From contig NZ_JAABNT010000005.1 in the NCBI RefSeq assembly GCF_010667575.1, positions 248,001 through 312,000 on the forward strand: 64,000 bases of DNA. The letters are read 5' to 3'. The position numbers and the translations under genes were made by a program. Source of the stretch: Sulfitobacter sediminilitoris (GTDB lineage: Bacteria; Pseudomonadota; Alphaproteobacteria; Rhodobacterales; Rhodobacteraceae). The notes under the pieces are model-generated. The model did not search any database and was not told the origin of the DNA. It saw nothing but the letters and a program-made list of their open reading frames with translations. Shown here piece after piece: positions 42,941-51,927 of this stretch; the stretch's first letter is position 1; the number at the start of each line of letters is the position of its first letter.

Positions 42941-43492
42941 TCAGAGGACCGTCACCTTGGTTCCAACCGGCACACGTTCATAAAGGTCAATCACATGCTC
43001 GTTGATCATACGGATACAACCGTTTGAGACCGAGCGCCCTATTGTGCCGGGCTGGGTCGTGCCGTGAATGCGGAAATATGTGTCGCGTCCATTTTCGAAG
43101 AGATACAGCGCCCGCGCGCCGAGCGGATTGTCCGGGCCGCCGGGCTGTGCTTCGGTGTTGCCGATGAAACGTTTGTAAGCCTGCGGGTCACGTTCGATCA
43201 TCTCGTCCGTCGGACGCCATGTCGGCCATTCCTTTTTGACGGCGATTGTTGCGGTGCCGGTGAACTCAAGCCCGGCCTTGCCGACACCCACGCCGTAGCG
43301 CATCGCGCGTCCGGGAGCGGTGATATAATACAAATAGTGACTGCGCGGCAGGACCAAAAGCTGTCCCGGCTGATACTGACGTTTGATCGACACCTCACGA
43401 GGGGTCGGGTCGTATGCGGCGGTCGAAGCCGCGAGAACCTGTGGCAGGGCGGCAGTGGCCAAGGTGCTGACAAGGAATGTACGGCGGTGCAT
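42941..43492 (-). CDS. L,D-transpeptidase (YkuD domain)
   Basis: Periplasmic peptidoglycan cross-linking enzyme of 183 residues from ATG 43492; an upstream ATG at 43504 is possible, but GGAG lies seven bases before the shorter start. Signal region MHRRTFLVSTLATAALPQVLA looks like a Sec or weak Tat signal. The catalytic motif is intact: HGTTQPGTIGRSVSNGCIRM with His, Ser and Cys. It would form 3-3 cross-links or attach proteins to the wall. Single gene with its own terminator. Confidence 0.9.
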   Translation of the reverse strand: MHRRTFLVSTLATAALPQVLAASTAAYDPTPREVSIKRQYQPGQLLVLPRSHYLYYITAPGRAMRYGVGVGKAGLEFTGTATIAVKKEWPTWRPTDEMIERDPQAYKRFIGNTEAQPGGPDNPLGARALYLFENGRDTYFRIHGTTQPGTIGRSVSNGCIRMINEHVIDLYERVPVGTKVTVL

Positions 43493-43965
43493 GGAATGCT
43501 CCATAATTCAGATTGCAGAAGTCGTATTTTCGCAAAGCTGTCCTCATTATCAACCCTGAGATGCCAGAATTCGCCCCATTGTTGCCGAGGGGCCAGTCAA
43601 TTTGTCGTGTCTTAAGCCATGTACCGGAACAGCCTGCGTGAAATTCACGTGTGATCAAGACAGAAGTACGGCACCTGCCAACTGCTCCGATTGAGGTGAT
43701 TCACGGGTTGAGGGTGCCAGCAAGACAGCTGAAAGGGCTCAAACTCGGATTTGTTCAACAATTTGGCGAATTGAGGCGGAAAGCCGGATGGTTCACGAGG
43801 CTACGACTTGAGGCGGCACATTCTCGACAAAGTTGAGCCGAAAAAAACTCAGGTTCGCAAAAATGTCCTTTCTTGGCCACAATGCTGCCCGCAATCGTGC
43901 GGTTTTCAGGATGCAATAAAACCGTGGGGGTTTGGGCATAGCCCGAAATACTGAGAGGAAGTAAA
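43493..43965. other. Long intergenic leader region
   Basis: About 470 bp without a supported gene, between the divergent L,D-transpeptidase and the response regulator. It contains several short inverted repeats (for example CCGCAATCGTGCGG near 43890-43903) and a GAGAGGAAGT ribosome site before 43966. Nothing recognised; a long regulator leader is one reading. Confidence 0.4.
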
Positions 43966-44916
43966 ATGCGTATTCTGGCTGTTGATGATGACCCCGTTGT
44001 TCTGGACCTTCTGCGGAACGCCCTGACCACCGATGAAATGAACTGCGAACTGGTGTGCTGCGAATCTGCCGAAGAAGCCATCGACGTGATGGAAACTGAC
44101 ATCAATCCCTTTGACTGTTTCTTGCTTGATATCATGTTGCCGGGCATCGACGGGATCGAGTTGTGCGACAACATCCGTCAGGTGACCGAATATCGAACCA
44201 CGCCGATCATCATTATCACGGCAAGCCGTGAGCCCAACCTGATGGGCCGCGCATTTTATGCCGGGGCGACCGACTTTGTGACCAAACCGCTTAATGGTCT
44301 GGATCTGGGCGCACGGATCAACACGGCCTCCATGCTGAATGACAGCATGCTGCGCGAACGTCAGGCCCAGCACACGCTGGCCGAGATGACTGCCAAGATG
44401 CGTATCCGCTTTGATGAGGCGCTGGCGCTTCAGGCCGAGGGTGTGACAGACCTGAAAACCATGGAGAACGACCTGCTGCGTCTGCCTCAGGGCTGCTACG
44501 CGATGCATCTCTTCTCACTTGATGTCGAGGGCCTGCGCGATGTGCATGAGCATGTCTCAGCCCCGGCCTTCCGCCAGCATCTTGAACACGTTGCCGATGC
44601 TGCCGCACAGGCACTGGACGGCATGTCATGGAAACTGGCCTATGCGGGTAACGGTCGCTTTGCAGGAATCGTGATGGGCCGCGCGCGGCTTAACTGCGAG
44701 GATATCCATGCCAAGGCTACAGCGACCCTGCTGGCAAACTGGGATGAAGCACGCTGCGAAGCAGAAAAGCCGCCGGTGTTGCGCATGACGGCGCTGTCCG
44801 AGCAGCGTCTGTGGTCGGGCCGATCTGCCGGGGATCATCTGCACAACGCGCTGAATGATTTCACCGCCATGGAGGCGGATGACATGAGCGTCGGTTACGC
44901 GATTGCTGCTGAATGA
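43966..44916 (+). CDS. Response regulator with degenerate GGDEF-like output domain
   Basis: Two-component response regulator of 316 residues. The receiver domain (1-115) has acidic residues at DDDP (7-10), phospho-acceptor Asp55 (LLDIMLPGID), Thr85 and Lys107 (TKPLNG). After a helical linker, the C-terminal domain has LFSLDVEGLRDVHEHVSAPA and KLAYAGNGRFAGIVM (about 224-238), which aligns with the GGDEF fold but with AGNGRF in place of GGDEF. It should not make c-di-GMP and may bind a nucleotide or act as a protein-interaction domain. No histidine kinase is adjacent. Confidence 0.82.
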   Translation: MRILAVDDDPVVLDLLRNALTTDEMNCELVCCESAEEAIDVMETDINPFDCFLLDIMLPGIDGIELCDNIRQVTEYRTTPIIIITASREPNLMGRAFYAGATDFVTKPLNGLDLGARINTASMLNDSMLRERQAQHTLAEMTAKMRIRFDEALALQAEGVTDLKTMENDLLRLPQGCYAMHLFSLDVEGLRDVHEHVSAPAFRQHLEHVADAAAQALDGMSWKLAYAGNGRFAGIVMGRARLNCEDIHAKATATLLANWDEARCEAEKPPVLRMTALSEQRLWSGRSAGDHLHNALNDFTAMEADDMSVGYAIAAE

Positions 44917-44971
44917 ATTGGGCCTCGTGTCTGGCGGATTGAGAGCCGTCTGACGTCGAGTGTCTGGGTGG

Positions 44972-45003
44972 GATCAGGGGGATGCGGATGCATTCCCCTG
45001 ATC
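44972..45003. terminator. Terminator between the response regulator and cold-shock genes
   Basis: GATCAGGGG / CCCCTGATC stem with a 14-nt loop followed by GCTTTTA on the plus strand. It lies between the stops of the convergent response regulator and cold-shock genes. Confidence 0.75.
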
Positions 45004-45011
45004 GCTTTTAT

Positions 45012-45218
45012 TTAGGCAAGAGCGATGTTTGTCGCGCTCTCACGGCCGTCACGGCCGGCTTCGATGTCGAAGGTTACCTTCTGATCGTCTGCCAGACCTG
45101 TGAGGCCCGCCCGCTCAACAGCGGAAATGTGGACGAATACGTCCTTGCTGCCGCCATCGGGTGCGATAAAGCCGAAGCCTTTAGTTGTGTTGAACCATTT
45201 GACTGTGCCTGTGGCCAT
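45012..45218 (-). CDS. Cold-shock domain protein, second copy (CspA family)
   Basis: A 68-residue cold-shock domain with intact RNA-binding motifs KGFGFI and VFVHIS. It differs from the copy at 29918-30124 in only a few, mostly conservative positions, so the two are paralogues with the same expected role as RNA chaperones. The start follows AGGAGAC. A leader of about 290 bp separates it from the divergent small gene at 45517; this leader is not otherwise explained. Convergent with the response regulator across a shared terminator. Confidence 0.95.
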   Translation of the reverse strand: MATGTVKWFNTTKGFGFIAPDGGSKDVFVHISAVERAGLTGLADDQKVTFDIEAGRDGRESATNIALA

Positions 45219-45516
45219 AGTCGTGTCTCCTAGATAGGTGCCATCCGCTTTGTGCGATGGCCCGGCGTGGTCGCTCTAATCGATCGTGGCGCCGTATGAG
45301 GGAGACAGGGGTCGAGGTAGAATAACATTAGCAACGATTGATATAGGGGCTGAGCGGGTTTCGCGCAAGGGGTGTGCGGGGCATTTGGCGGGAAGCCGCC
45401 GGTCGGGGGCAGGGGCGCCTGATCGCTTTCGTGTCAGCTTCTAACAATATCCGGCCCGCGACCCCATGTAGGCAGGGTCAGGGGATAATCCCCTGACGCA
45501 CAAAGGGAATACCATC
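45219..45516. other. Intergenic leader with a strong hairpin before the small gene
   Basis: About 300 bp with no gene. It holds the cold-shock gene leader on one side. At 45477-45497 a perfect 9-bp stem GTCAGGGGA-TAA-TCCCCTGAC sits a few bases before the AAAGGG ribosome site of the 45517 ORF. It could be an attenuator, a stabiliser or the end of another transcript. Confidence 0.5.
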
Positions 45517-45654
45517 ATGTCCTTCAAGGACCTGCCTAAATCCGTACCGATGCAAGCCGCAGCGGATGCTCCGAAGTCTGAAAAGGCCAAGACGGATCAT
45601 TCAGCGCCCGATCACGGCACGTCGGACAAAACCGATGAGAAGAAGAAATCCTGA
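45517..45654 (+). CDS. Small Lys/Asp-rich conserved hypothetical protein
   Basis: A 45-residue ORF, MSFKDLPKSVPMQAAADAPK followed by a Lys/Asp/Ser-rich tail (SEKAKTD..., KTDEKKKS). It has an AAAGGG ribosome site nine bases upstream and is followed by a strong hairpin with T-rich sequence at 45714-45733, which makes a complete small transcription unit. The tail is hydrophilic and probably disordered. I recall similar short proteins in Rhodobacteraceae, but no function is known to me. Confidence 0.6.
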   Translation: MSFKDLPKSVPMQAAADAPKSEKAKTDHSAPDHGTSDKTDEKKKS

Positions 45655-45713
45655 TTGGTTCGCTTTCCATCCGGTGACCTGGGTGGGTGGCGCAGCAGTA
45701 TGATGAGATTGGA

Positions 45714-45740
45714 GGGCGTCCGCAGGGGCGCCCTTTGGTG
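45714..45740 (+). terminator. Terminator of the small 45517 gene
   Basis: Stem GGGCGTCC / GGGCGCCC (one G-T pair) with GCAG loop, followed by TTTGGTGTTT, 60 nt after the stop codon. Confidence 0.65.
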
Positions 45741-45763
45741 TTTGGGGGATTTACTAAAAGGAA

Positions 45764-45783
45764 GGGCGGTCCGAAGACCGCCC
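45764..45783 (-). terminator. Terminator of the tiny minus-strand ORF
   Basis: Perfect 8-bp stem GGGCGGTC / GACCGCCC with a CGAA loop (TTCG on the minus strand). In the minus-strand transcript it starts four bases after the stop codon of the 31-residue ORF and runs into TTCCTTTTAG. Confidence 0.75.
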
Positions 45784-45787
45784 AATG

Positions 45788-45883
45788 TCATAGAAACAGG
45801 TCTACAATCATCAGCAAGAGTGCCACAGTTGCGACAATGTCGCGATGTGCCGCTCGCCCTTTCATCCTAGTCAAGAAACGCAT
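45788..45883 (-). CDS. Predicted 31-residue membrane peptide
   Basis: Too short for usual ORF calling. Reading from ATG 45883 gives MRFLTRMKGRAAHRDIVATV then ALLLMIVDLFL and stop: a positively charged head followed by one hydrophobic stretch (about residues 17-31) that could cross the inner membrane. AGAGG lies about eight bases upstream of the ATG, and a strong terminator follows the stop by four bases. A shorter form starting at 45865 is possible. Function unknown; support comes from structure of the locus, not homology. Confidence 0.5.
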   Translation of the reverse strand: MRFLTRMKGRAAHRDIVATVALLLMIVDLFL

Positions 45884-46282
45884 GGGTTTAGCCTCTGCGA
45901 TACTCGACCGGTCGAGCGATTTCACTCGCTCAGTACTTGTATACTGCCCCTTAGATGGCGGTCCGGTGTGCTCCTATGATCACTTGGAGCTACCATTTCG
46001 ACAGCTATCCCAGTCTCAAAGTGGGGGTGAGTTGGCCCCCAGTCAAAAGTAGGACTGCCTTAACCGATCCCGGCTAAGGATCGACACAGCGCCGCTAACC
46101 GCTTGCAGTTTCGGGGCGGTTTCGCAGTTGCCCTTATGAGGGGGCTGCTAGGCCGGCACGCGGTAGTTTTTCAACCTCCCGCTGCCACTGGCAAATTTGG
46201 TCATTGTCGCTGAAAATATGAAGGGAGTTCGAACGCATCTGCTATGCAGACGCTGCCTCGCACCCGTTGAAGAGCAAGCCTT
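45884..46282. other. Gene-free stretch with overlapping palindromes
   Basis: About 400 bp without a supported gene, between the tiny ORF and ettA. CTCGACCGGTCGAG (45903-45916) is a perfect palindrome, and GAGCGA-N6-TCGCTC (45914-45931) forms a second, mutually exclusive hairpin that shares bases with it; both precede the tiny ORF on the minus strand. The remaining sequence has open frames without recognised proteins or start signals. Confidence 0.45.
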
Positions 46283-47938
46283 TCAACGCACAAACTTCTT
46301 ATGCTTCAACCGCTTGGGCTCCAGCGCATCCGCCCCCAGCCGGCGCTTCTTGTCCTCTTCGTAGTCCTCGAAGTTGCCCTCGAACCACTCCACATGCGCC
46401 TCGCCCTCGAAGGCCAGGATATGCGTACAGATCCGGTCGAGGAAGAAACGGTCGTGCGAGATGACCACGGCGCAGCCCGCGAAATCGACCAGCGCGTCTT
46501 CCAGTGCGCGCAGCGTTTCCACGTCCAGATCGTTGGTCGGTTCGTCAAGCAGCAGCACGTTGCCACCGGATTTCAGCAGCCGCGCCATGTGGACGCGGTT
46601 GCGTTCGCCGCCTGACAGCAGGCCCACTTTCTTCTGCTGGTCCCCGCCCTTGAAGTTGAAGGACGAGCAATAGGCGCGGGAGTTCACCTCGGCATCGCCC
46701 AGCTTGATCAGTTCCGCACCACCTGTGATCGCCTCCCAAACCGTGTCGTCCGGGTTCAGGTCGTCGCGGGACTGGTCGACGTAGGACAGGTCAACCGTGT
46801 CGCCGTATTCGATGGTGCCTGCGTCGGGCTTTTCCTGACCTGTCAGCATCTTGAACAGCGTGGATTTACCCGCGCCGTTGGGGCCGATCACGCCGACGAT
46901 GCCGCCGGGGGGCAGGGAGAAGCTGAGGTCTTCGATCAACTGCTTGTCGCCCATGTGTTTCTTGAGACCGTTAACCTCGATCACCTTGCTACCCAGGCGC
47001 GGGCCGTTGGGGATGACGATCTGGGCGCGGCTCAGCTTTTCGCGCTCGGATTGTTCGGCCAGTTCGTTATAGGCGTTGATCCGGGCCTTGGACTTGGCCT
47101 GCCGTGCCTTGGCGCCCTGCCGCATCCATTCAAGTTCGCGCTCCAGCGTCTTTTGCTTGGACTTGTCCTCGCGCGCTTCCTGCGACAGCCGCTTGGCCTT
47201 CTGTTCCAGCCAGTCGGAGTAGTTGCCCTCGTTGGGAATGCCCCGGCTCCGGTCGAGTTCGAGAATCCAGCCGGTGATATCGTCAAGGAAATAGCGGTCG
47301 TGGGTAACGATCAGGATCGTGCCCTTGTAGTCGATGAGGTGCTGTTGCAGCCACGCAATGGTTTCGGCATCCAGATGGTTGGTCGGTTCGTCGAGGAGCA
47401 GCATGTCGGGCGCTTCGAGCAAAAGCTTGCAAAGGGCAACGCGGCGCGCTTCACCACCAGAGAGGGATGTCACGTCCGCATCGTCGGGTGGGCAACGGAG
47501 CGCTTCCATGGAGACGTCGATCTGTGAGTCGAGGTCCCAGAGGTTCTGCGCGTCGATGTCGTCTTGAAGCTTGGCCATCTCATCGGCCGTTTCGTCGGAG
47601 TAATTCATCGCAAGTTCATTGTAGCGGTCGAGGATCGCTTTCTTTTCGGCCACGCCGAGCATGACGTTCTCGCGCACCGTTAGGTTCGGATCGAGCTTTG
47701 GCTCCTGTGGCAGATAGCCGACTTTCGCGCCTTCGGCCGCCCAGGCCTCGCCCGAGAAGTCCTTGTCGAGACCGGCCATGATTTTCAGCAGCGTGGATTT
47801 ACCCGCGCCGTTCACGCCGACGACACCGATCTTCACACCCGGCAGGAAGTTCAGGTTGATGTTCTCAAACACCTTTTTGCCACCCGGATAGGTCTTGGAG
47901 ACACCGGACATATGGTAAACGTACTGATAGGCGGCCAT
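46283..47938 (-). CDS. ettA: Energy-dependent translational throttle protein (ABC-F ATPase)
   Basis: ABC-F protein that binds the ribosomal E site and slows the first elongation step when energy is low. The 551-residue protein has two nucleotide-binding domains: Walker [10 protein letters not shown] (41-49) with [15 protein letters not shown] and [14 protein letters not shown], and Walker [10 protein letters not shown] with [15 protein letters not shown] and [14 protein letters not shown]. The linker between them contains the charged segment [20 protein letters not shown] typical of the ribosome-contacting helix hairpin. It stands alone, with a start at ATG 47938. Confidence 0.95.
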   Translation of the reverse strand: MAAYQYVYHMSGVSKTYPGGKKVFENINLNFLPGVKIGVVGVNGAGKSTLLKIMAGLDKDFSGEAWAAEGAKVGYLPQEPKLDPNLTVRENVMLGVAEKKAILDRYNELAMNYSDETADEMAKLQDDIDAQNLWDLDSQIDVSMEALRCPPDDADVTSLSGGEARRVALCKLLLEAPDMLLLDEPTNHLDAETIAWLQQHLIDYKGTILIVTHDRYFLDDITGWILELDRSRGIPNEGNYSDWLEQKAKRLSQEAREDKSKQKTLERELEWMRQGAKARQAKSKARINAYNELAEQSEREKLSRAQIVIPNGPRLGSKVIEVNGLKKHMGDKQLIEDLSFSLPPGGIVGVIGPNGAGKSTLFKMLTGQEKPDAGTIEYGDTVDLSYVDQSRDDLNPDDTVWEAITGGAELIKLGDAEVNSRAYCSSFNFKGGDQQKKVGLLSGGERNRVHMARLLKSGGNVLLLDEPTNDLDVETLRALEDALVDFAGCAVVISHDRFFLDRICTHILAFEGEAHVEWFEGNFEDYEEDKKRRLGADALEPKRLKHKKFVR

Positions 47939-48348
47939 GGTCGGAATCCTGTCTGTTCAATGAGGTTTCAAACCGCAATATCCCGCAGATGAGGCAAGAT
48001 CAACTTGCGGCTTTCGGGGAGCACGCTGAACGGGCGCTGGAGGTCGACTTCAGGCGGGTGGTGTCACTTCGGATTGTTTGAATCACATCAAGCTGGCAGG
48101 TCTGAGCCAAAATGCAGGTGGCCTTGGTTCAAAGCGTGGGCGGGATTTTTGACTGGGAGATCTGCGCGATTGCGTGATTTCGACCGCGATACTCGTAATC
48201 ATAAGTCGATATGACCCGCGACATTTTGTTACACTTTTCTCTAACCTGTGGTTGTTCCGCTGTGCGGGCAGGGCGCAGGGTAACAAGCTGCGATGCAGGT
48301 GCCCGGATGGGCAGGGGGCTGCTCGCAAAGGGACAATAGGGAACAAAC
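47939..48348. other. Intergenic region
   Basis: About 410 bp between the divergent ettA and the universal stress protein gene. No protein-coding potential or clear RNA is recognised. A promoter-like TTGTTACACTTTTCTCTAAC lies near 48227-48246. The ribosome site GGGAAC precedes the UspA start. Confidence 0.4.
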
Positions 48349-48789
48349 ATGTCAAAAACCACAATTGTTGTGGGTCTGGACGGGTCGGAGGCCGGGGCGC
48401 GTGCGCTTGCTTTTGCTAAAAACCAGGCCAACCAGATCGGGGATTGTACAATCGCGATTTGCTACGTGATCGAATGGTCGCCATTCACATTCCAGACGCC
48501 GGAAGAGAACGAACAGCGCCACAAGCGCCGCGAGGAAGAGTTGAAACTGGCACATGAACGTGTGCTGGACCCCGCTGTGAAAGACACTGAAGCCGCAGGG
48601 CACGACGTCGTCGGAATCGTTCAGCACGGAGATGCGGCAGATATCCTCGATGCGGTGGCCAAGAAGCACAATGCCTCACAGATCGTGGTGGGCCGGGTCG
48701 GCGCGCGCGGGATCAAAGAGCGTGTTTTCGGTGGTGTTACAGGTCGTCTGGCGGCATCCGCCAGTGTCCCAGTCACGATTATTCCGTGA
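48349..48789 (+). CDS. Universal stress protein (UspA family)
   Basis: A 146-residue single Usp domain. The N-terminal TIVVGLDGSEAGARALAFA strand-loop and the C-terminal SQIVVGRVGARGIKERVFGG region are diagnostic. The ATP-binding motif is usually G-2x-G-9x-G-[S/T]; here it reads GARGIKERVFGGVTG, with Gly where Ser/Thr is expected, so nucleotide binding may be weak. Only 16 bp separate it from the sodium:alanine symporter, suggesting an operon in which the Usp protein might modulate the transporter, as UspA-type TeaD does for an unrelated ectoine transporter. Confidence 0.9.
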   Translation: MSKTTIVVGLDGSEAGARALAFAKNQANQIGDCTIAICYVIEWSPFTFQTPEENEQRHKRREEELKLAHERVLDPAVKDTEAAGHDVVGIVQHGDAADILDAVAKKHNASQIVVGRVGARGIKERVFGGVTGRLAASASVPVTIIP

Positions 48790-48805
48790 AATTGAGGGTG
48801 CAAAA

Positions 48806-50356
48806 ATGAACAAATTATTTGGAACGGGGCTGGTCGCAACCGCGCTCAGCCTGCCGACACTTGCAGCCGCTCAGGATGCGGTAAGCCTTGATCAACGGGT
48901 GAACGACATCTTTGCTGGATCAACAGGCTGGTTTGTGAACCTAATCTTTATGAACTTGCCGGGAACGAACTTTCCCTGGATCGTTCTATGGCTGGTGGTC
49001 GCAGCGTCGATCTTTACCATTTACTTTGGTTTTATCCAGTTGCGGGCTTTCGGGCATGCGATCTCGTTGGTTCGGGGGGATTATTCGGATCCCAATGATG
49101 CCGGTGAGGTAAGCCACTTTCAGGCGTTGACCACCGCGCTGTCGGGTACTGTCGGCCTTGGTAATATTGCCGGTGTGGCTGTCGCCGTTGGTATTGGTGG
49201 GCCGGGGGCGACGTTCTGGATGATCCTTGCAGGTCTGCTGGGTATGGCGTCCAAGTTCACCGAATGTACGCTGGGCGTGAAGTACCGGAACGAATATGCT
49301 GACGGATCCGTTTCGGGCGGACCGATGTATTACATGACGAAAGGCTTCAAGGAGCGTGGCATCCCCGGCGGTGCTTTCCTTGCCGTGGTGTTTGCAATCT
49401 TTACCATCGGTGGCGCGCTGGGTGGGGGCAATATGTTCCAGGCCAATCAAGCGCACGCGCAGATCACGCAGATCACCGGCGATTTCTCAGGGTTGATCAC
49501 GGGTGTGATCTTTGCTGCTGTCGTGTTCATGGTCATTGTGGGTGGTATCAAGTCGATCGCTCAGGTGACTGAAAAGGTCGTTCCGTTCATGGGTATCCTC
49601 TATGTTCTTGCGGCACTGGTCATTCTGATCGTGAACGCCGACCAGATCGGCTGGGCCTTCGGCCAAATCTTTGCCGGTGCCTTTACAGGCCTTGGCGTTG
49701 CGGGCGGCTTTGTTGGTGCGTTGATCCAAGGGTTCAAGCGGGCAGCATTTTCAAACGAGGCGGGCGTTGGCTCTGCCGCGATTGCCCACTCTGCCGTGCG
49801 GACGAAAGAGCCTGTGACCGAAGGAGTAGTTTCCTTGCTGGAACCTTTCATTGATACGGTCGTGATCTGTACGATGACGGCACTGGTGATCACGATTTCC
49901 GGCACGCTGGTCATGGACCCAGCGACGGGCAACTTCATTCTGAACGAAGCAGGCACATCGATCCAGACAGTGGATGGCGTGTCAGGCGTCGCCCTGACAT
50001 CGGCAGCTTTTGCCACTGGCTTTAGCTGGTTCCCTTACGTTCTGGCCCTTGCGGTGATCCTATTTGCCTTCTCGACAATGATCTCATGGTCCTATTACGG
50101 CTTGAAGGCCTGGACGTATCTCTTTGGTGAGGGCAAGACGAAGGAGCTGATCTTCAAGTTGATCTTCTGCTTTTTCATTATCGTGGGGGCTGCGGCCAAT
50201 CTTGGCGCGGTCATCGATTTTTCCGATGCGATGATCTTTGCCATGGCAGTGGTCAACATCACCGCGCTGTATTTCCTGATGCCGATCGTGAAGCGCGAGA
50301 TGAACAGCTATTTCGCACGGCTGAAGTCGGGAGAGATCGTCAAGCACGGTCACTGA
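48806..50356 (+). CDS. Sodium:alanine/glycine symporter (AGCS family)
   Basis: Na+-coupled amino acid transporter of 516 residues with about eleven membrane segments. Family signatures are present: FQALTTALSGTVGLGNIAGV, GGPGATFWMILAGLLGMASK and FSNEAGVGSAAIAHSA. An N-terminal signal-like stretch (MNKLFGTGLVATALSLPTLAAAQ) precedes the transporter core, as in several marine AGCS proteins. The frame is open upstream, but ATG 48806 follows GAGGG by eight bases. It pairs with the UspA gene upstream. Cargo is likely alanine or glycine. A terminator follows. Confidence 0.93.
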   Translation: MNKLFGTGLVATALSLPTLAAAQDAVSLDQRVNDIFAGSTGWFVNLIFMNLPGTNFPWIVLWLVVAASIFTIYFGFIQLRAFGHAISLVRGDYSDPNDAGEVSHFQALTTALSGTVGLGNIAGVAVAVGIGGPGATFWMILAGLLGMASKFTECTLGVKYRNEYADGSVSGGPMYYMTKGFKERGIPGGAFLAVVFAIFTIGGALGGGNMFQANQAHAQITQITGDFSGLITGVIFAAVVFMVIVGGIKSIAQVTEKVVPFMGILYVLAALVILIVNADQIGWAFGQIFAGAFTGLGVAGGFVGALIQGFKRAAFSNEAGVGSAAIAHSAVRTKEPVTEGVVSLLEPFIDTVVICTMTALVITISGTLVMDPATGNFILNEAGTSIQTVDGVSGVALTSAAFATGFSWFPYVLALAVILFAFSTMISWSYYGLKAWTYLFGEGKTKELIFKLIFCFFIIVGAAANLGAVIDFSDAMIFAMAVVNITALYFLMPIVKREMNSYFARLKSGEIVKHGH

Positions 50357-50390
50357 AACCGTTGACATCGGGGCCTTATGCCCCTCCTTT

Positions 50391-50424
50391 CGGCCCCTGA
50401 AGCAATTCGGGGGCCGATTTTGTT
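50391..50424 (+). terminator. Terminator of the AGCS gene
   Basis: Stem CGGCCCCTGAA / TTCGGGGGCCG (one G-T pair) with a GCAA loop, followed by ATTTTGTT, about 35 nt after the AGCS stop. Confidence 0.85.
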
Positions 50425-50434
50425 GCGCCATCAG

Positions 50435-51025
50435 ATGCCTTATGCCGCGCCGGGACAGGTGGTTGGTTTATTGGGCGGGTCGTTCGACCCGGCTCATCAA
50501 GGCCACGTGCACATCACCCGCGAGGCGCTCAAGCGGTTCGGGCTGGACAAGGTGTGGTGGCTTGTTTCTCCGGGTAACCCGCTGAAAGAACGTGGGCCAG
50601 CACCGCTTGAGGAGCGACTAATACACGCGCGGCAAGTGATGAGGCACCCCCGTGTCGAGGTGACAGATATCGAGGCGCGTCTCGGTACGCGGTACACGGC
50701 ACAGAGCTTGAGTAAGCTGCAGGCGCTTTATCCCCGGGTGCATTTTGTATGGCTCATGGGGGCCGACAATCTGGCGCAGTTCCACCTTTGGCAGGACTGG
50801 CAGGAGATTATTGATACCGTGCCGATTGGTGTATTGGCCCGCCCGGGGCAGCGACTTTCGGCGCGGATGAGCCGTGCTGCAACGCTTTATGCGCCATACA
50901 GAATACCCGGGCGTTTTGGTCATCTGCTGGCAAGATCACAGCCGCCTGCGTGGTGTTTTGTAAACCTTCCGATGATCAATGTTTCATCGACCGCGATCCG
51001 CGCGAGCGGGGCATGGTCAGCGTAG
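50435..51025 (+). CDS. nadD: Nicotinate-nucleotide adenylyltransferase
   Basis: Makes nicotinate adenine dinucleotide from nicotinate mononucleotide and ATP, one step before NadE. From ATG 50435 the protein has 196 residues. The nucleotide-binding motif [14 protein letters not shown] is at about 14-27, SPGNPLKE and [16 protein letters not shown] follow, and the C-terminal motif is ISSTAIR-like ([11 protein letters not shown]). An ATG at 50378 would place the start before the terminator stem of the preceding gene, so the later start is chosen. It is convergent with the EamA gene, overlapping by nine bases. Confidence 0.93.
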   Translation: MPYAAPGQVVGLLGGSFDPAHQGHVHITREALKRFGLDKVWWLVSPGNPLKERGPAPLEERLIHARQVMRHPRVEVTDIEARLGTRYTAQSLSKLQALYPRVHFVWLMGADNLAQFHLWQDWQEIIDTVPIGVLARPGQRLSARMSRAATLYAPYRIPGRFGHLLARSQPPAWCFVNLPMINVSSTAIRASGAWSA

Positions 51026-51841
51026 CCGGGTTGAGGCGAGGCCTGTGATCAGGATTATGGCTAAGCCGGCCCAAGTGTAGGTGTCGGGAAGATCGCCGAA
51101 AACGGTCCATCCCAAGATGACCGCGGCAATCAGCTGAAAGTAGACGAGTGGTGCAAGTTTCGTTGCCGGAGCAATGCGGTAGGCGTAAAGCAGCATCAGG
51201 TTGCCCAGCATCGAACAGAAAGCCGAGGCAAACGTGAGACCCGCGATGGGCAGTGTTGCCGGGGGCAAGTGCAGAAGACCCCATGGCAGCAGCAAGACCG
51301 CACTGATCGACAGTTGGCTGAAGGTCAGCGCAATTGGTGTGCCAATCCCGGACAGCCAGCGCGACATCGTCAGAAATGCGCCGTAGAACATCCCTGCTGC
51401 AACAGCCCAGAGTACCCCGGTGTCACCTCCTATTCCGGGGCGTACGACAAGCAGAACGCCGCCAAATCCAAGCACAATCAGGACGCTTCGCACGGGTGTC
51501 ACAGGTTCGCGAAGAAATATTGTGGCGAGAACATAAGAAAACATCGGGCCGATGAAGAACGCGGCAAATACTGTCGCTACATCCGCTGTCTGCAAGGCTG
51601 TTTGTATTGATGTAATGCCGCAGGCAAGGATCGCGGCGCGCAGCCAGACGCGCCAGTCGCGAAACAATGCAAAGGTACCGGGGGTCAGGAAGGGCAGCAC
51701 CAGAATGGTGCCAACTGCAAAGCGCGACCACGCAACGAATACCGGCGCGACGCCCAATGTCGAGGTCATCATCTTGCCGGCACTGTCCCCTGCGGGGATC
51801 ATGGACATGGCGAAAAACATGATAAGGACAGCACGTTGCAT
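51017..51841 (-). CDS. DMT superfamily (EamA) transporter
   Basis: Inner-membrane protein of 274 residues (279 from ATG 51856) with ten membrane segments in two EamA repeats, including [18 protein letters not shown] and [26 protein letters not shown]. The second repeat has [19 protein letters not shown]. Such transporters export metabolites; cargo unknown. The stop overlaps the end of the convergent nadD gene. The divergent dacB gene starts about 90 bp away, so a shared promoter region is likely. Confidence 0.87.
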   Translation of the reverse strand: MQRAVLIMFFAMSMIPAGDSAGKMMTSTLGVAPVFVAWSRFAVGTILVLPFLTPGTFALFRDWRVWLRAAILACGITSIQTALQTADVATVFAAFFIGPMFSYVLATIFLREPVTPVRSVLIVLGFGGVLLVVRPGIGGDTGVLWAVAAGMFYGAFLTMSRWLSGIGTPIALTFSQLSISAVLLLPWGLLHLPPATLPIAGLTFASAFCSMLGNLMLLYAYRIAPATKLAPLVYFQLIAAVILGWTVFGDLPDTYTWAGLAIILITGLASTRLR

Positions 51842-51927
51842 GGCGCCGCTTAACATGGAGGATTGTCAGTGCAAATGTGATTGCATGGCGCTTGTACCTG
51901 CGCCGGTGGTGCGATTTAACTTGCCAT

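Noticed and set aside
50378..50434. Upstream ATG for nadD
   Set aside because: It would start inside or before the terminator hairpin of the symporter gene and add 19 residues with no homology; the ATG at 50435 gives the normal N-terminus.
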